27,935 nt of DNA from DATHVI01 sp035461385 (GCA_035461385.1 DATHVI010000135.1:1-27935), one strand, 5' to 3'. Numbered from the stretch's first letter, positions 7,401-14,042 are shown. Numbers and translations: made by a program. Notes: generated from the sequence alone by a model not told the origin.

Positions 7401-7427
7401 CGTTCGCTCCCTGTTGCTCTCATACAC

Positions 7428-7458
7428 CATCCGATCATCGAGATCCCGGAAAGGATTC
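7428..7458 (-). promoter_or_regulatory. Putative ECF-sigma promoter (site C) of DUF427 operon
   Basis: On the minus strand GAATCCTTTCC begins at 7458 and TCGGAT at 7434, with 19 nt between GAATC and TC, as at the other four sites. The ATG is 28 nt beyond the site. Confidence 0.65.
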
Positions 7459-7526
7459 GATCGTCGGATCGCGCTCGGCGACGACGCACGACGATGGATC
7501 GCCGACTCTACGGCTCCGGTCCGCGG

Positions 7527-9365
7527 TCAGCGTGCGGCTGCGGATTTCCCAACTGCGGAGTCAACGTCCCAAGAGGCCCTGATCAGGCCGACGTGGCTGA
7601 ATGCCTGCGGGAAGCTGCCGAGCAGCTCGTCACTGGCTGCGTCGACCTGCTCGGCGAGCAGGCCGAGGTCGTTCGAGTATCCGAGCACCCGGTCGAGCAA
7701 CGTCCGCGCGCGGTCGAGCTCACCGAGCTGGACCAGGCAGCGCACGAGCCAGAAGCTGCAGATGACGAACGTCGCCTCCTCGCCGGGGAGACCGTCGGGA
7801 TTCGGCGCCTCCGTCGTGCGGTAGCGCAGCACGAGGCCGTCCTCCGTCAGCTCCGAGGCGATCCGCTCGATCGTCGAGCGCACCCGGTCGTCGCTCGCCG
7901 CCGCGAAGCCGAACAGGGGCATGAGCAGAGCCGAGGCGTCGAGCTCGTCGGAGCCGAACGACTGCGTGTAGGCCTGGCCGCGCTCGCTCCAGCCCCGCTC
8001 GAGGATGGCGGCACGGACCCGCTCGGCCTCCTCGGCCCAGCGGTCGGGGCTGGCATCTGGTCCCAAGCTCGGGGCGAGCGTGACGGCGCGATCGAGCGCC
8101 ACCCAGCAGAACAGCTTCGAGGAAAGGTGATGGCGCGGCTCGCCGCGCATCTCCCACATCCCGGCGTCGGGCCGCTCCCAGCTGTCGGCGGCGGCGTCGG
8201 CGAGGTCGGCGACGAAGTGCTGAGTCGAGCGGTCGAGCTCGCCGAGGCGCTCGCGGTACATGAGCAGCGACTCGAGCAGCTCTCCGTAGACGTCGAGCTG
8301 GGTCTGCATCCAGGCGCCGTTGCCGACCCGGACCGGGCGCGACTCGCGCCAGCCGCGCAGGTGGCCGAGGACGCGCTCTGAAAGGTCGCGCTCGCCGCCG
8401 ACGCCGTACATGATCTGGATCGGCTCGCCGTGGACGTGGCCGCCCGCGGAGTTGGCGAGGAAGGCGAGGAAGGCGTCGGCCTCGTCGGAGCAGGCCCCGA
8501 TGTAGAGCGCCTGCAGGGTCAGGCTGGCGTCGCGGATCCACGAGTAGCGGTAGTCCCAGTTGCGCTCGCCGCCCACCGTCTCCGGCAGCGAGGTCGTCGG
8601 AGCGGCGACGATCGCGCCGGTCGGACGGTAGGTGAGGCCCTTGAGCACCCGCGAGGACAGGCGCACCTGCTCGCGGTGTGGACCCTCGTAGATGTCGTGG
8701 TCGGCCTCCCACGATCGCCAGCCCTCGACGACATCCGCGATCCGCTCCGAGACCGAGCCGGCCGGCGTGACCTCGGGCTCGGCCTGCTCGGCGGGGACCC
8801 ATCGCAGCGCGAAGCCGGCGCGCTCTCCCCGGCCGAGCGGAAAGCGCGCCCGCATCGTCGCATCGGCGATCTCGGTCTCGACCCCGGCGGAGACGACCAC
8901 CTGGTTCGGCCCGCCCACCGTCCTCGCTCCGCCGTCACGGTGGTACAGCACCGGCGTTGACAGGCCGTACTCGGGCCGCGGCGCAAGCTCCATCTCCAGC
9001 TCGACCCTCCCCGACAGGCACTCGACCAGCCTCAGGACCTCGTGCGGCGCGTCAAGTCCGAGGTCGTGCCCGCGTTGGCCGGGCGCGAACGCCATCGCGT
9101 CGCGCATGCGTGCCACCCCCGACGCGATTCTGAACGTGGTCTCGAGCACCAGCGTCCCCTCGATGTAGCGCCGCTCGACTTCGAATCCCTCCGGCGGCCG
9201 GATCGACCAGTGGCCCGCCCGCGGGTCGAGGATTCTGGCGAAGACGGCGGGGCTGTCGTAGCGCGGCAGACAGAGCCAGTCGATCGAGCCCGAGCGGTCG
9301 ACGAGGGCGGCGCCGTTGCAGTCGGCGAGCAGGCCATAGTCGCCGATCGGCCGAAATTCGCTCAT
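7527..9365 (-). CDS. Glycoside hydrolase family 15 (glucoamylase/trehalase-like)
   Basis: The 612-residue protein matches actinobacterial GH15 enzymes in length. The N-terminal beta domain begins FRPIGDYGLLADCNGAALVD, SIDWLCLPRYDSPAVFARIL. The (alpha/alpha)6 catalytic domain carries SLPETVGGERNWDYRYSWIR at about 259-278, the conserved substrate-binding block, and ends with GLLAEQVDAASDELLGSFPQ and AFSHVGLI. Members hydrolyse alpha-glucosides by inversion; several actinobacterial relatives are trehalases, so trehalose is a plausible substrate but is not provable here. There is no signal peptide, so it should be cytoplasmic. It is transcribed separately from the downstream DUF427 operon. Confidence 0.93.
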   Translation of the reverse strand: MSEFRPIGDYGLLADCNGAALVDRSGSIDWLCLPRYDSPAVFARILDPRAGHWSIRPPEGFEVERRYIEGTLVLETTFRIASGVARMRDAMAFAPGQRGHDLGLDAPHEVLRLVECLSGRVELEMELAPRPEYGLSTPVLYHRDGGARTVGGPNQVVVSAGVETEIADATMRARFPLGRGERAGFALRWVPAEQAEPEVTPAGSVSERIADVVEGWRSWEADHDIYEGPHREQVRLSSRVLKGLTYRPTGAIVAAPTTSLPETVGGERNWDYRYSWIRDASLTLQALYIGACSDEADAFLAFLANSAGGHVHGEPIQIMYGVGGERDLSERVLGHLRGWRESRPVRVGNGAWMQTQLDVYGELLESLLMYRERLGELDRSTQHFVADLADAAADSWERPDAGMWEMRGEPRHHLSSKLFCWVALDRAVTLAPSLGPDASPDRWAEEAERVRAAILERGWSERGQAYTQSFGSDELDASALLMPLFGFAAASDDRVRSTIERIASELTEDGLVLRYRTTEAPNPDGLPGEEATFVICSFWLVRCLVQLGELDRARTLLDRVLGYSNDLGLLAEQVDAASDELLGSFPQAFSHVGLIRASWDVDSAVGKSAAAR

Positions 9366-9393
9366 CGCCCGAGCCTAATCGCAGCGGTCCCGG

Positions 9394-9633
9394 TCAGAGG
9401 TACGCGCGGTGGGGGTAGCAGTATGTGAATCCGTTCCCTCTCGGGGTGGCGCGGATGACCGGGTGGCCGCTCGCCCTCGCATGCTCGGTCGCGTGCCCGA
9501 GGCGCGAGTCGCAGCAGCCGACGTGGCCGCAGACGAGGCAGGTGCGCAGCGAGCTCGTCGCCCCGCACTCCTCGCAAGCCTCCGCGCGCGGCTCGGCGGG
9601 TCGCTTGATCGCATCGAGGTGCTCGCACGTCAT
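9394..9633 (-). CDS. UBP-type zinc finger protein
   Basis: The ATG at 9633 gives 79 residues beginning MTCEHLDAIK. Zn ligands of the ZnF-UBP fold are visible: C3 and H5, CEEC, CLVCGHVGCC, then GHATEHARASGHPVIRA with several His. Bacterial stand-alone ZnF-UBP proteins are common in actinobacteria, with unknown function; ubiquitin is absent, so the eukaryotic role does not transfer. The site D promoter places its -10-like element only about 5 nt before the ATG, so the message is probably leaderless. Upstream in-frame ATGs (for example 9660) would lie within that promoter and are rejected. Confidence 0.85.
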   Translation of the reverse strand: MTCEHLDAIKRPAEPRAEACEECGATSSLRTCLVCGHVGCCDSRLGHATEHARASGHPVIRATPRGNGFTYCYPHRAYL

Positions 9634-9636
9634 GCC

Positions 9637-9667
9637 GATTGGAACGCCGCTCGCCGGCAAAGGATTC
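9637..9667 (-). promoter_or_regulatory. Putative ECF-sigma promoter (site D) of UBP zinc-finger gene
   Basis: On the minus strand GAATCCTTTGC starts at 9667 and TCCAAT at 9643, separated by the common 19 nt between GAATC and TC. The ATG follows 5 nt after TCCAAT, predicting a leaderless transcript. Confidence 0.65.
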
Positions 9668-9727
9668 CGGCCGCGAATCGTTCGCGTGCCGAGAGGGTCG
9701 AATTGGTGCCGTGGCGCGACGAAATGC

Positions 9728-9870
9728 CGAGACGAAATGCCGAGGACGGCGCAATCGAGGACCAGGTCGCCGCGCTGCGGGCCGCGTGCCCGCGGTCGTC
9801 AACCAGTGGGCCTCGTGGTGCGCGAGTTGTCGGGCGGATCCTCCTCGGCAGGGATCGCCCGCGTTGGCTC
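9728..9870 (+). pseudogene. TlpA/thioredoxin-like relic
   Basis: One frame reads AIEDQVAALRA; one base later a second frame reads GRVPAVVNQWASWCASCRAD. Together they reproduce the usual start of a TlpA/thioredoxin domain, where a helix precedes (V)VVN.WASWCxxCR. The junction at about 9770-9784 needs one base restored. Nothing recognisable of the fold continues after CRADPP, and a stop comes at 9876-9878. The whole stretch 9634-9951 otherwise holds only the site D promoter. It is a truncated, frameshifted relic rather than a gene. Confidence 0.5.
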
Positions 9871-9951
9871 AACGATGACACGCGGGCGAGCTCTGGCGAT
9901 CCGCCACGGCGGTTTGCGGACGCCCTGGGCCAGCGCGCGTCGCAGGTCCCC

Positions 9952-10170
9952 TCAGCAACCAAGGCAGAACTTGGCGAAGGCCGCCAGCGAGCCGGCGAAG
10001 AAGCCGAGGCTGAAGGGGAGCTGCAGAGCCGGTGCACGAAGTGCCGACGTCATGCCCAAGCCTTCGACGAACGGCCGGACGCGCGCGTTTGCGAGCAGCG
10101 CCTGGGAGAGCTCGATCGCGCTCGAGCGCGGCTCGGCCGGATGCGGGTTCAGGGCGACGACCCGGGTCAT
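9952..10170 (-). CDS. 72-residue protein ending in CLGC, coupled to methyltransferase
   Basis: The ATG at 10170 overlaps the methyltransferase stop as ATGA. The peptide has a polar N-terminal half (MTRVVALNPHPAEPRSSAIE), a middle segment LSQALLANARVRPFVEGLG, and a hydrophobic C-terminal third (LPFSLGFFAGSLAAFAKF) ending in C69-L-G-C72. The only two cysteines form a CxxC at the extreme C terminus. I do not recognise the family. Its position as last gene of the thioredoxin/radical-SAM/methyltransferase operon suggests a substrate, carrier or metal-binding partner of those enzymes; this is inference. The tight overlap with the preceding gene supports real translation. Confidence 0.65.
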   Translation of the reverse strand: MTRVVALNPHPAEPRSSAIELSQALLANARVRPFVEGLGMTSALRAPALQLPFSLGFFAGSLAAFAKFCLGC

Positions 10171-11057
10171 CGGCGCCGCCCCGGCCCGGCCCCGCCGTCG
10201 AGCGCCGGCCTCGGTGCGCGGTCGGGCAGCCGGGCGGCGATGATCGCGTAGCCGAGCGAGCCGTCGTCGATCGCGCGCCGCGCCGCCCGGACCAGCTCGA
10301 TCGCATCGCGGGTCGACACTAATGCCCCGGCGAGGCCGTCGAGCCCGAGGATCCGCGCCCCCCGCAGCCGCTCCTCGATCCGACGCGCGAACGCCGCCGC
10401 GTCGCTGGGGCGGGAGTCGACGCCGAACACCTCCAGGCCCGCGCCGGCGAGCAGGTCCTCGTAGCCGCTCGGTGGCAGCGCGGAACCGACGCAGGCGATC
10501 GATGGCAGCGGGCCCAGCAGCTCGGCGGGCAGGCGCTCGGGGTCGATGACGACGTCGGAGATCGCCACCCGCCCTCCGGGCCGCAGCACGCGGCGCATCT
10601 CCTCGACCGCGCGCGGCTTGTCGGGGAACGTGCACAGCGAGCACTCGCACAGCACGGCGTCGACCGAGTCGTCCTCGAGCGGCAGCGACTCGGCGTCGCC
10701 GCGGACGAATCGGACCCGGTCGCCGAGCCCGCTCGCCTCGGCAGCGGAGGCGGCACCCAGCACCGCCTGCGTTCCGAAGTCGACCCCGATGACGCGGCAG
10801 CCCCGCTCGCCGGCGGCGAGCAGCGCCGACGCACCGGTGCCCGAGGCGACGTCGAGCAGCTCGTCCGCGCTCCCGACGCCGATCAGGTCGAGCGCGTGTC
10901 GCGTCGTCGCCTCGCCGCCTGGATGCAGCTCGCCGCCCAGCAGCCATCTCACCGCCGGGTGCTCGTAGGCCGTGGCGCAGCACGACTTGAGCTCGTCGGG
11001 TGAGAGCTCGGGCCACGGCGCCGGCGCGGCGCGCGGACGGGGGGGCTGGGCGCTCAT
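10167..11057 (-). CDS. Class I SAM-dependent methyltransferase, Cys-rich
   Basis: The ATG at 11057 overlaps the radical SAM stop as ATGA. The 296-residue protein has a CC pair near the N terminus (ELKSCCATAYE, C26-C27), the SAM motif I ELLDVASGTGASAL at about 67-80, an acidic strand VIGVDFG, then FVRGDAESLPLEDDSVDAVL, CECSLCTFPDKPRAVEEMRR and VLRPGGRVAISDV. The core is a Methyltransf_11 fold. The repeated cysteines (C26, C27, C138, C140, C143, C190) recall arsenite methyltransferase-type enzymes, where thiols hold the metalloid, but the exact ArsM pattern is not confirmed. Alternatives are methylation of a lipid, a cofactor or the operon's small CxxC protein. Confidence 0.82.
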   Translation of the reverse strand: MSAQPPRPRAAPAPWPELSPDELKSCCATAYEHPAVRWLLGGELHPGGEATTRHALDLIGVGSADELLDVASGTGASALLAAGERGCRVIGVDFGTQAVLGAASAAEASGLGDRVRFVRGDAESLPLEDDSVDAVLCECSLCTFPDKPRAVEEMRRVLRPGGRVAISDVVIDPERLPAELLGPLPSIACVGSALPPSGYEDLLAGAGLEVFGVDSRPSDAAAFARRIEERLRGARILGLDGLAGALVSTRDAIELVRAARRAIDDGSLGYAIIAARLPDRAPRPALDGGAGPGRRR

Positions 11058-12508
11058 CGCCTGCCGGCCCCCGACGTCTCGACCCGGTGCGGCGTCGCGA
11101 CCCGGCGGGAGGCCCGGCCGTCCGCGGCCGCGCGCGAGGTCTCGGCCCGGACCTGCTCCCGATATCCGACCGAGTTGTAGGCGCAGAACGGGATCAGCCG
11201 GCCGTCGGGGGTGATCTCCGAGACGCAGCACTTGCGCAGCTTCTCGACGTCGAGCGTGTACAGGTCCTGGAAGTCCTGCACGACGACCATGAACCCGCGC
11301 GCCGCCACCTCGCGCAGCCCGGGCGGCATCCCGGTGGCGCAGGCCACGCAGTCGAGGCGCTGCGCCACCGGGTCCGAGCCTCCGGCTGCCTTCGCCGACC
11401 ACAGGCCCTCGAGGGCCTCGCGCACCTCGAGGTCGGGGACAGCACGGTTCGTGACGTAGTCCAGGTAGTCCTCGACGTCGACGAGGCGCGGCAGGGGGAT
11501 CACGTCCTCGCCGTCGTAGAGGGCGAACGTCGCCGAGCGGCAGCTCGGCGAACAGCACGGGACGGCCACGAAGTCGTCGATCGCGAACCAGTCGGGAAGC
11601 TGGTCCGCGATCGCGTCGATGACGTCCGAGTTGGTGAGCTTGTCGAGCGGGTCGGTGTCGGCGCGGAAGCGGCCGGAGTGGGTCACGGGCTGGAAGAAGA
11701 CGCCGTTGACCGCCGGGTGCTCGATGCCGAAGCGGAGGATCCCGCCGACCTCGTGCTCGTTGACGCCGCGCTCGATCGCGGCGGCGAGCGAGACGGACAC
11801 GCCCGCGCCCGCGCAGCGATCCAGCGCGCGCAGCTTCTCCGCCGTCAGGTCGCGGCCGCGGATCGCCATCTGCGTCGCCCCGTCGAAGCCGTCGAACTGC
11901 AGATAGACGTGGACGCCGATCTCCGCCAGGGCGGGGGCGAAGCCTCGGTCGCGGGCGAGCCGGATGCCGTTGGTGTTCAGCATGACCAGGTCGATCCCCC
12001 GCTCGCGAGCGGCGCTCAGCATCCCGAGGATCTGGGGATGGATCGAGGGCTCGCCGCCCGAGAGCTGCACCGACTCGGGCTCGCCCTCGGCCCGGACGAA
12101 GGCGTCGAGCATCGACTCGACCTGCTCGAGGCTGAGCGAGAAGCCGTGCTCCTGGGGGCCGGTCCCCGAGTCGGCGAAGCAGATCGGGCAGTCGAGGTTG
12201 CAGGCGGTGTTGACTTCGATGATTCCCAGGCAGGTGTGCTGGGCGTGCTCGGGGCAGATCCCGCAGTCGTGCGGGCAGCCGTCGACCGCCTCCGTCTGCC
12301 GCTCGAGCGGCTCGATACCTGGCTTGTCGAAGCGCTGGATCTCCAGATAGCGCTCGGCATCGCCGTAGACGACCGCCTCGATCGAGCCGTGGTCGGGGCA
12401 GCGGCGCGAGAGGACGACGCGGCCATTGCGCTCGACCAGCTCGGCCGGGAGCGTGGCCTTACAGTGCGGACAGATCGAAGTCGTCGATCCGAGCGGATTA
12501 CGCCGCAA
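11054..12508 (-). CDS. Tes/MJ0619-like radical SAM enzyme with multiple Cys clusters
   Basis: TTG 12508 is chosen as the start because it overlaps the thioredoxin stop by 11 nt and directly precedes the first Cys motif; the ATG at 12589 would overlap thioredoxin by 92 nt. The 484 residues contain CPHC...C (13, 16, 37), DGCPHDCGICPEHAQHTC (78, 82, 85, 93), the radical-SAM CNLDCPIC (103, 107, 110), QLSGGEPSIHPQI, then PCCSPSC (318-323), CVAC (387, 390) and CCVSEITPDGRLIPFCAYN (427-442). This arrangement matches the family of archaeal tetraether lipid synthase and methanopterin-methylating MJ0619. Bacterial members may act in membrane-spanning lipid or other C-C/C-methyl chemistry; the substrate here is unknown. 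Confidence 0.85.
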   Translation of the reverse strand: MRRNPLGSTTSICPHCKATLPAELVERNGRVVLSRRCPDHGSIEAVVYGDAERYLEIQRFDKPGIEPLERQTEAVDGCPHDCGICPEHAQHTCLGIIEVNTACNLDCPICFADSGTGPQEHGFSLSLEQVESMLDAFVRAEGEPESVQLSGGEPSIHPQILGMLSAARERGIDLVMLNTNGIRLARDRGFAPALAEIGVHVYLQFDGFDGATQMAIRGRDLTAEKLRALDRCAGAGVSVSLAAAIERGVNEHEVGGILRFGIEHPAVNGVFFQPVTHSGRFRADTDPLDKLTNSDVIDAIADQLPDWFAIDDFVAVPCCSPSCRSATFALYDGEDVIPLPRLVDVEDYLDYVTNRAVPDLEVREALEGLWSAKAAGGSDPVAQRLDCVACATGMPPGLREVAARGFMVVVQDFQDLYTLDVEKLRKCCVSEITPDGRLIPFCAYNSVGYREQVRAETSRAAADGRASRRVATPHRVETSGAGRR

Positions 12509-12839
12509 GGTCGAGCCTCGCCTCGAGCCCGAGGGCGCGCTCGAGCTGCTCCTTGGGCCGGGCGCCGATCGCGTGCGCGACCGCCTCACCGTCTCGGTAC
12601 AGGACGACGTAGGGGATGCTCATCGCGCCCGCGGTCGCGGCGAGCTCGGGCTCGGAGTCGACGTCGACCTTGCCCACCTTGAGCGAGCCCTCGTGCTCGC
12701 GGGCGATCGCGTCGATCGTCGGCGCGATTGCGCGGCAGGGACCGCACCACGCCGCCCAGTAGTCGACCAGCACGGCCACGTCGGACCGCAGCACCTCCTG
12801 CTCGAAATTGCCTCGGCTCAGCTTGATCGGTTCAATCAT
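12498..12839 (-). CDS. trxA: Thioredoxin
   Basis: The ATG at 12839 follows AAAGGTG in the leader. The 113-residue protein is a canonical thioredoxin: VAVLVDYWAAWCGPCRAIAP carries the CGPC active site (C32, C35), followed by VGKVDVDSEPELAATAGAMS and IPYVVLYRDGEAV with the cis-Pro. It reduces protein disulfides in the cytoplasm. It is the first gene of an operon whose next start overlaps its stop, so it may supply electrons to the radical SAM enzyme or methyltransferase. It is transcribed divergently from the sigma factor through site E. Confidence 0.95.
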   Translation of the reverse strand: MIEPIKLSRGNFEQEVLRSDVAVLVDYWAAWCGPCRAIAPTIDAIAREHEGSLKVGKVDVDSEPELAATAGAMSIPYVVLYRDGEAVAHAIGARPKEQLERALGLEARLDLAA

Positions 12840-12871
12840 TGTCACCTTTCCCGACTTCGTTTGTGTTCGCC

Positions 12872-12902
12872 GGTCAGACCGCGCCGCGGCCGGGAAGGAT
12901 TC
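12872..12902 (-). promoter_or_regulatory. Putative ECF-sigma promoter (site E) of thioredoxin/radical-SAM operon
   Basis: On the minus strand GAATCCTTCCC starts at 12902 and TCTGAC at 12878, again 19 nt between GAATC and TC. The element has two T instead of three after GAATCC, and its downstream half is the weakest of the five. It faces away from site A, 17 nt apart at the -35 elements. Confidence 0.55.
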
Positions 12903-12919
12903 GCGAGCGCTGCGGATTC

Positions 12920-12950
12920 GAATCCTTTCCGCTCCCGCCCCTGTCCCATT
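12920..12950 (+). promoter_or_regulatory. Putative autoregulated ECF-sigma promoter (site A)
   Basis: GAATCCTTTCC starts at 12920 and TCCCAT at 12944, with 19 nt between GAATC and TC. The sigma-factor ATG (12956) begins 6 nt after this element, predicting a leaderless or nearly leaderless message. With site E it forms an imperfect palindrome, GGAAGGATTCG...CGAATCCTTTCC. Confidence 0.65.
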
Positions 12951-12955
12951 CGTGC

Positions 12956-13579
12956 ATGACCGAGGCGACACTGTCCCCACCGACCCAACTGACCACGATC
13001 CGGATGACCCAGACAGGACAGAACGAGGACCGCCTCGTCGCCCGCGCCCGGGGCGGCGACCAGGACGCCTTCAATCAGCTCGCCGAGCGCTACTCGACCC
13101 GCCTGCGCCGGGCGCTCCACCGGATCACGCGCGACTGCGACGCCGCCTACGACGCCGTCCAGGAGGCGCTGATGCGCGCCTGGCAGAACATCGGCCGCTT
13201 CGAGGGCCGCTCGCGCTTCTACACCTGGCTGACCCGGATCGGCATCAACGAGGCCTATCGAGGCCTGCGCCGCCGAACCGACGGGCCACTCGAGATCGAC
13301 GACCCCGACCTGGTCGGCGAGCGCGTGCCCGACTGGGGCAGCAGCCCCGAGCGGGTATTCGAGTCACGCGAGTTCCTCGGTGCCGTCGACAGCGCGCTGG
13401 CCGAGCTGCCGCTCGACTACCGCACCGCGGTGACGCTCAGGGACGTCGAGGGGCTGAGCACGACCGAGGCGGCCGAGATCCTCGGAATCGGAGAGCGAGC
13501 GCTGAAGAGCCGCCTGCACCGCGGCCGGATGGCGCTGCGCGCCAAGCTCGACCACTACTTCGCGGAGCGATACGTATGA
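12956..13579 (+). CDS. ECF-type RNA polymerase sigma factor
   Basis: ATG 12956 gives 207 residues. Region 2 reads AFNQLAERYSTRLRRALHRI through AYDAVQEALMRAWQNIGRFE and SRFYTWLTRIGINEAYRGLR, the -10 recognition and core-binding helices. Region 4 reads LAELPLDYRTAVTLRDVEGL, STTEAAEILGIGERALKSRL, a helix-turn-helix that binds the -35 element. There are no regions 1.1 or 3, as expected for ECF factors. The stop overlaps the anti-sigma ATG. Its own upstream region carries the motif found at four other operons here, so autoregulation is inferred. Functionally it resembles SigR-type thiol-stress regulators, though the promoter motif differs. Confidence 0.93.
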   Translation: MTEATLSPPTQLTTIRMTQTGQNEDRLVARARGGDQDAFNQLAERYSTRLRRALHRITRDCDAAYDAVQEALMRAWQNIGRFEGRSRFYTWLTRIGINEAYRGLRRRTDGPLEIDDPDLVGERVPDWGSSPERVFESREFLGAVDSALAELPLDYRTAVTLRDVEGLSTTEAAEILGIGERALKSRLHRGRMALRAKLDHYFAERYV

Positions 13580-13809
13580 CTCCCACGCTCAACCCGATCA
13601 AGCTCTACCACGAGCACTGCCGCGCCACCCGCGCCCAGATGTCGGAGCTCCTCGACGGCGAGCTCGACGAGCGCACCGCTGCCAAGGTCGCGCGCCACGC
13701 GCGGTGGTGCCCCAACTGCCGCCGGATGCTGAAGAGCCTCGAGCGCACCGTCGGCGGGCTGCAGGCCCTCGCCGACGCGCCGACGCCGGCCGACGAGCCG
13801 CGACGCTGA
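13576..13809 (+). CDS. ZAS-type zinc-finger anti-sigma factor
   Basis: The ATG at 13576 overlaps the sigma-factor TGA as ATGA, so the two are co-translated. The 77-residue protein has an N-terminal HEHC, MSELLDGELDERTAAKVARH and then HARWCPNC, which is the HxxxCxxC zinc motif of the zf-HC2/RsrA-like class. There is no membrane segment, so it is soluble. In this class oxidation of zinc-bound cysteines releases the partner sigma factor, making a redox or zinc trigger likely; the stimulus is inferred. Confidence 0.9.
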   Translation: MTPTLNPIKLYHEHCRATRAQMSELLDGELDERTAAKVARHARWCPNCRRMLKSLERTVGGLQALADAPTPADEPRR

Positions 13810-13833
13810 GGATCGGCGGGGCGGGGTGATCGG

Positions 13834-13890
13834 ATGGCGCGCGCCTTCGTCCTCTCCGGCGGCGCCAGCCAGGTCGGGATGCAGCTGACT
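13834..13890 (+). pseudogene. Patatin-like phospholipase N-terminal relic
   Basis: The translation MARAFVLSGGASQVGM closely resembles the start of bacterial patatin-like phospholipases (…VLSGGASLGA.QVGM…), with about four residues missing from the oxyanion-hole loop. The open frame continues to 14007 without further resemblance and runs through the site B promoter. It is probably the leftover of a deleted gene rather than a working one. Confidence 0.42.
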
Positions 13891-13961
13891 CGGGGCTTCG
13901 GCCGCGCCTCCCTCGACGCGCTCGAGACCGGCGGCCGAGGTGCCGCGCCTCGCCCTCGCCT

Positions 13962-13992
13962 GAATCCTTTCGCCCGCCCGATCGCTCCGATT
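13962..13992 (+). promoter_or_regulatory. Putative ECF-sigma promoter (site B) of flavin reductase gene
   Basis: GAATCCTTTCG starts at 13962 and TCCGAT at 13986, with the shared 19 nt between GAATC and TC. The first ten bases and the ATTCATGC that follows closely match site A (ATTCGTGC). Initiation about 7 nt downstream would give a leader of about 40 nt carrying the hairpin at 14009-14025. Confidence 0.68.
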
Positions 13993-14008
13993 CATGCCCC
14001 TGCGTAAC

Positions 14009-14025
14009 GGGGGACTAAAGCCCCC
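14009..14025 (+). promoter_or_regulatory. 5'-UTR hairpin before flavin reductase
   Basis: GGGGG (14009-14013), loop ACTAAAG, CCCCC (14021-14025) forms a perfect five-pair GC stem. It ends 8 nt before the GGAGG ribosome site (14034-14038). It could protect the 5' end or tune translation; no known riboswitch class is recognised. Confidence 0.4.
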
Positions 14026-14042
14026 AACCAATCGGAGGAACC

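Noticed and set aside
6747..8381. Long plus-strand open frame opposite the thioredoxin-fold, DUF427 and GH15 genes
   Set aside because: It spans two real minus-strand operons and a promoter, has low-complexity Arg/Ala/Val composition and matches no family; it is a high-GC antisense shadow.
11000..12682. Long plus-strand open frame opposite the radical SAM gene
   Set aside because: The minus-strand genes have full family motifs; this frame is their complement shadow.
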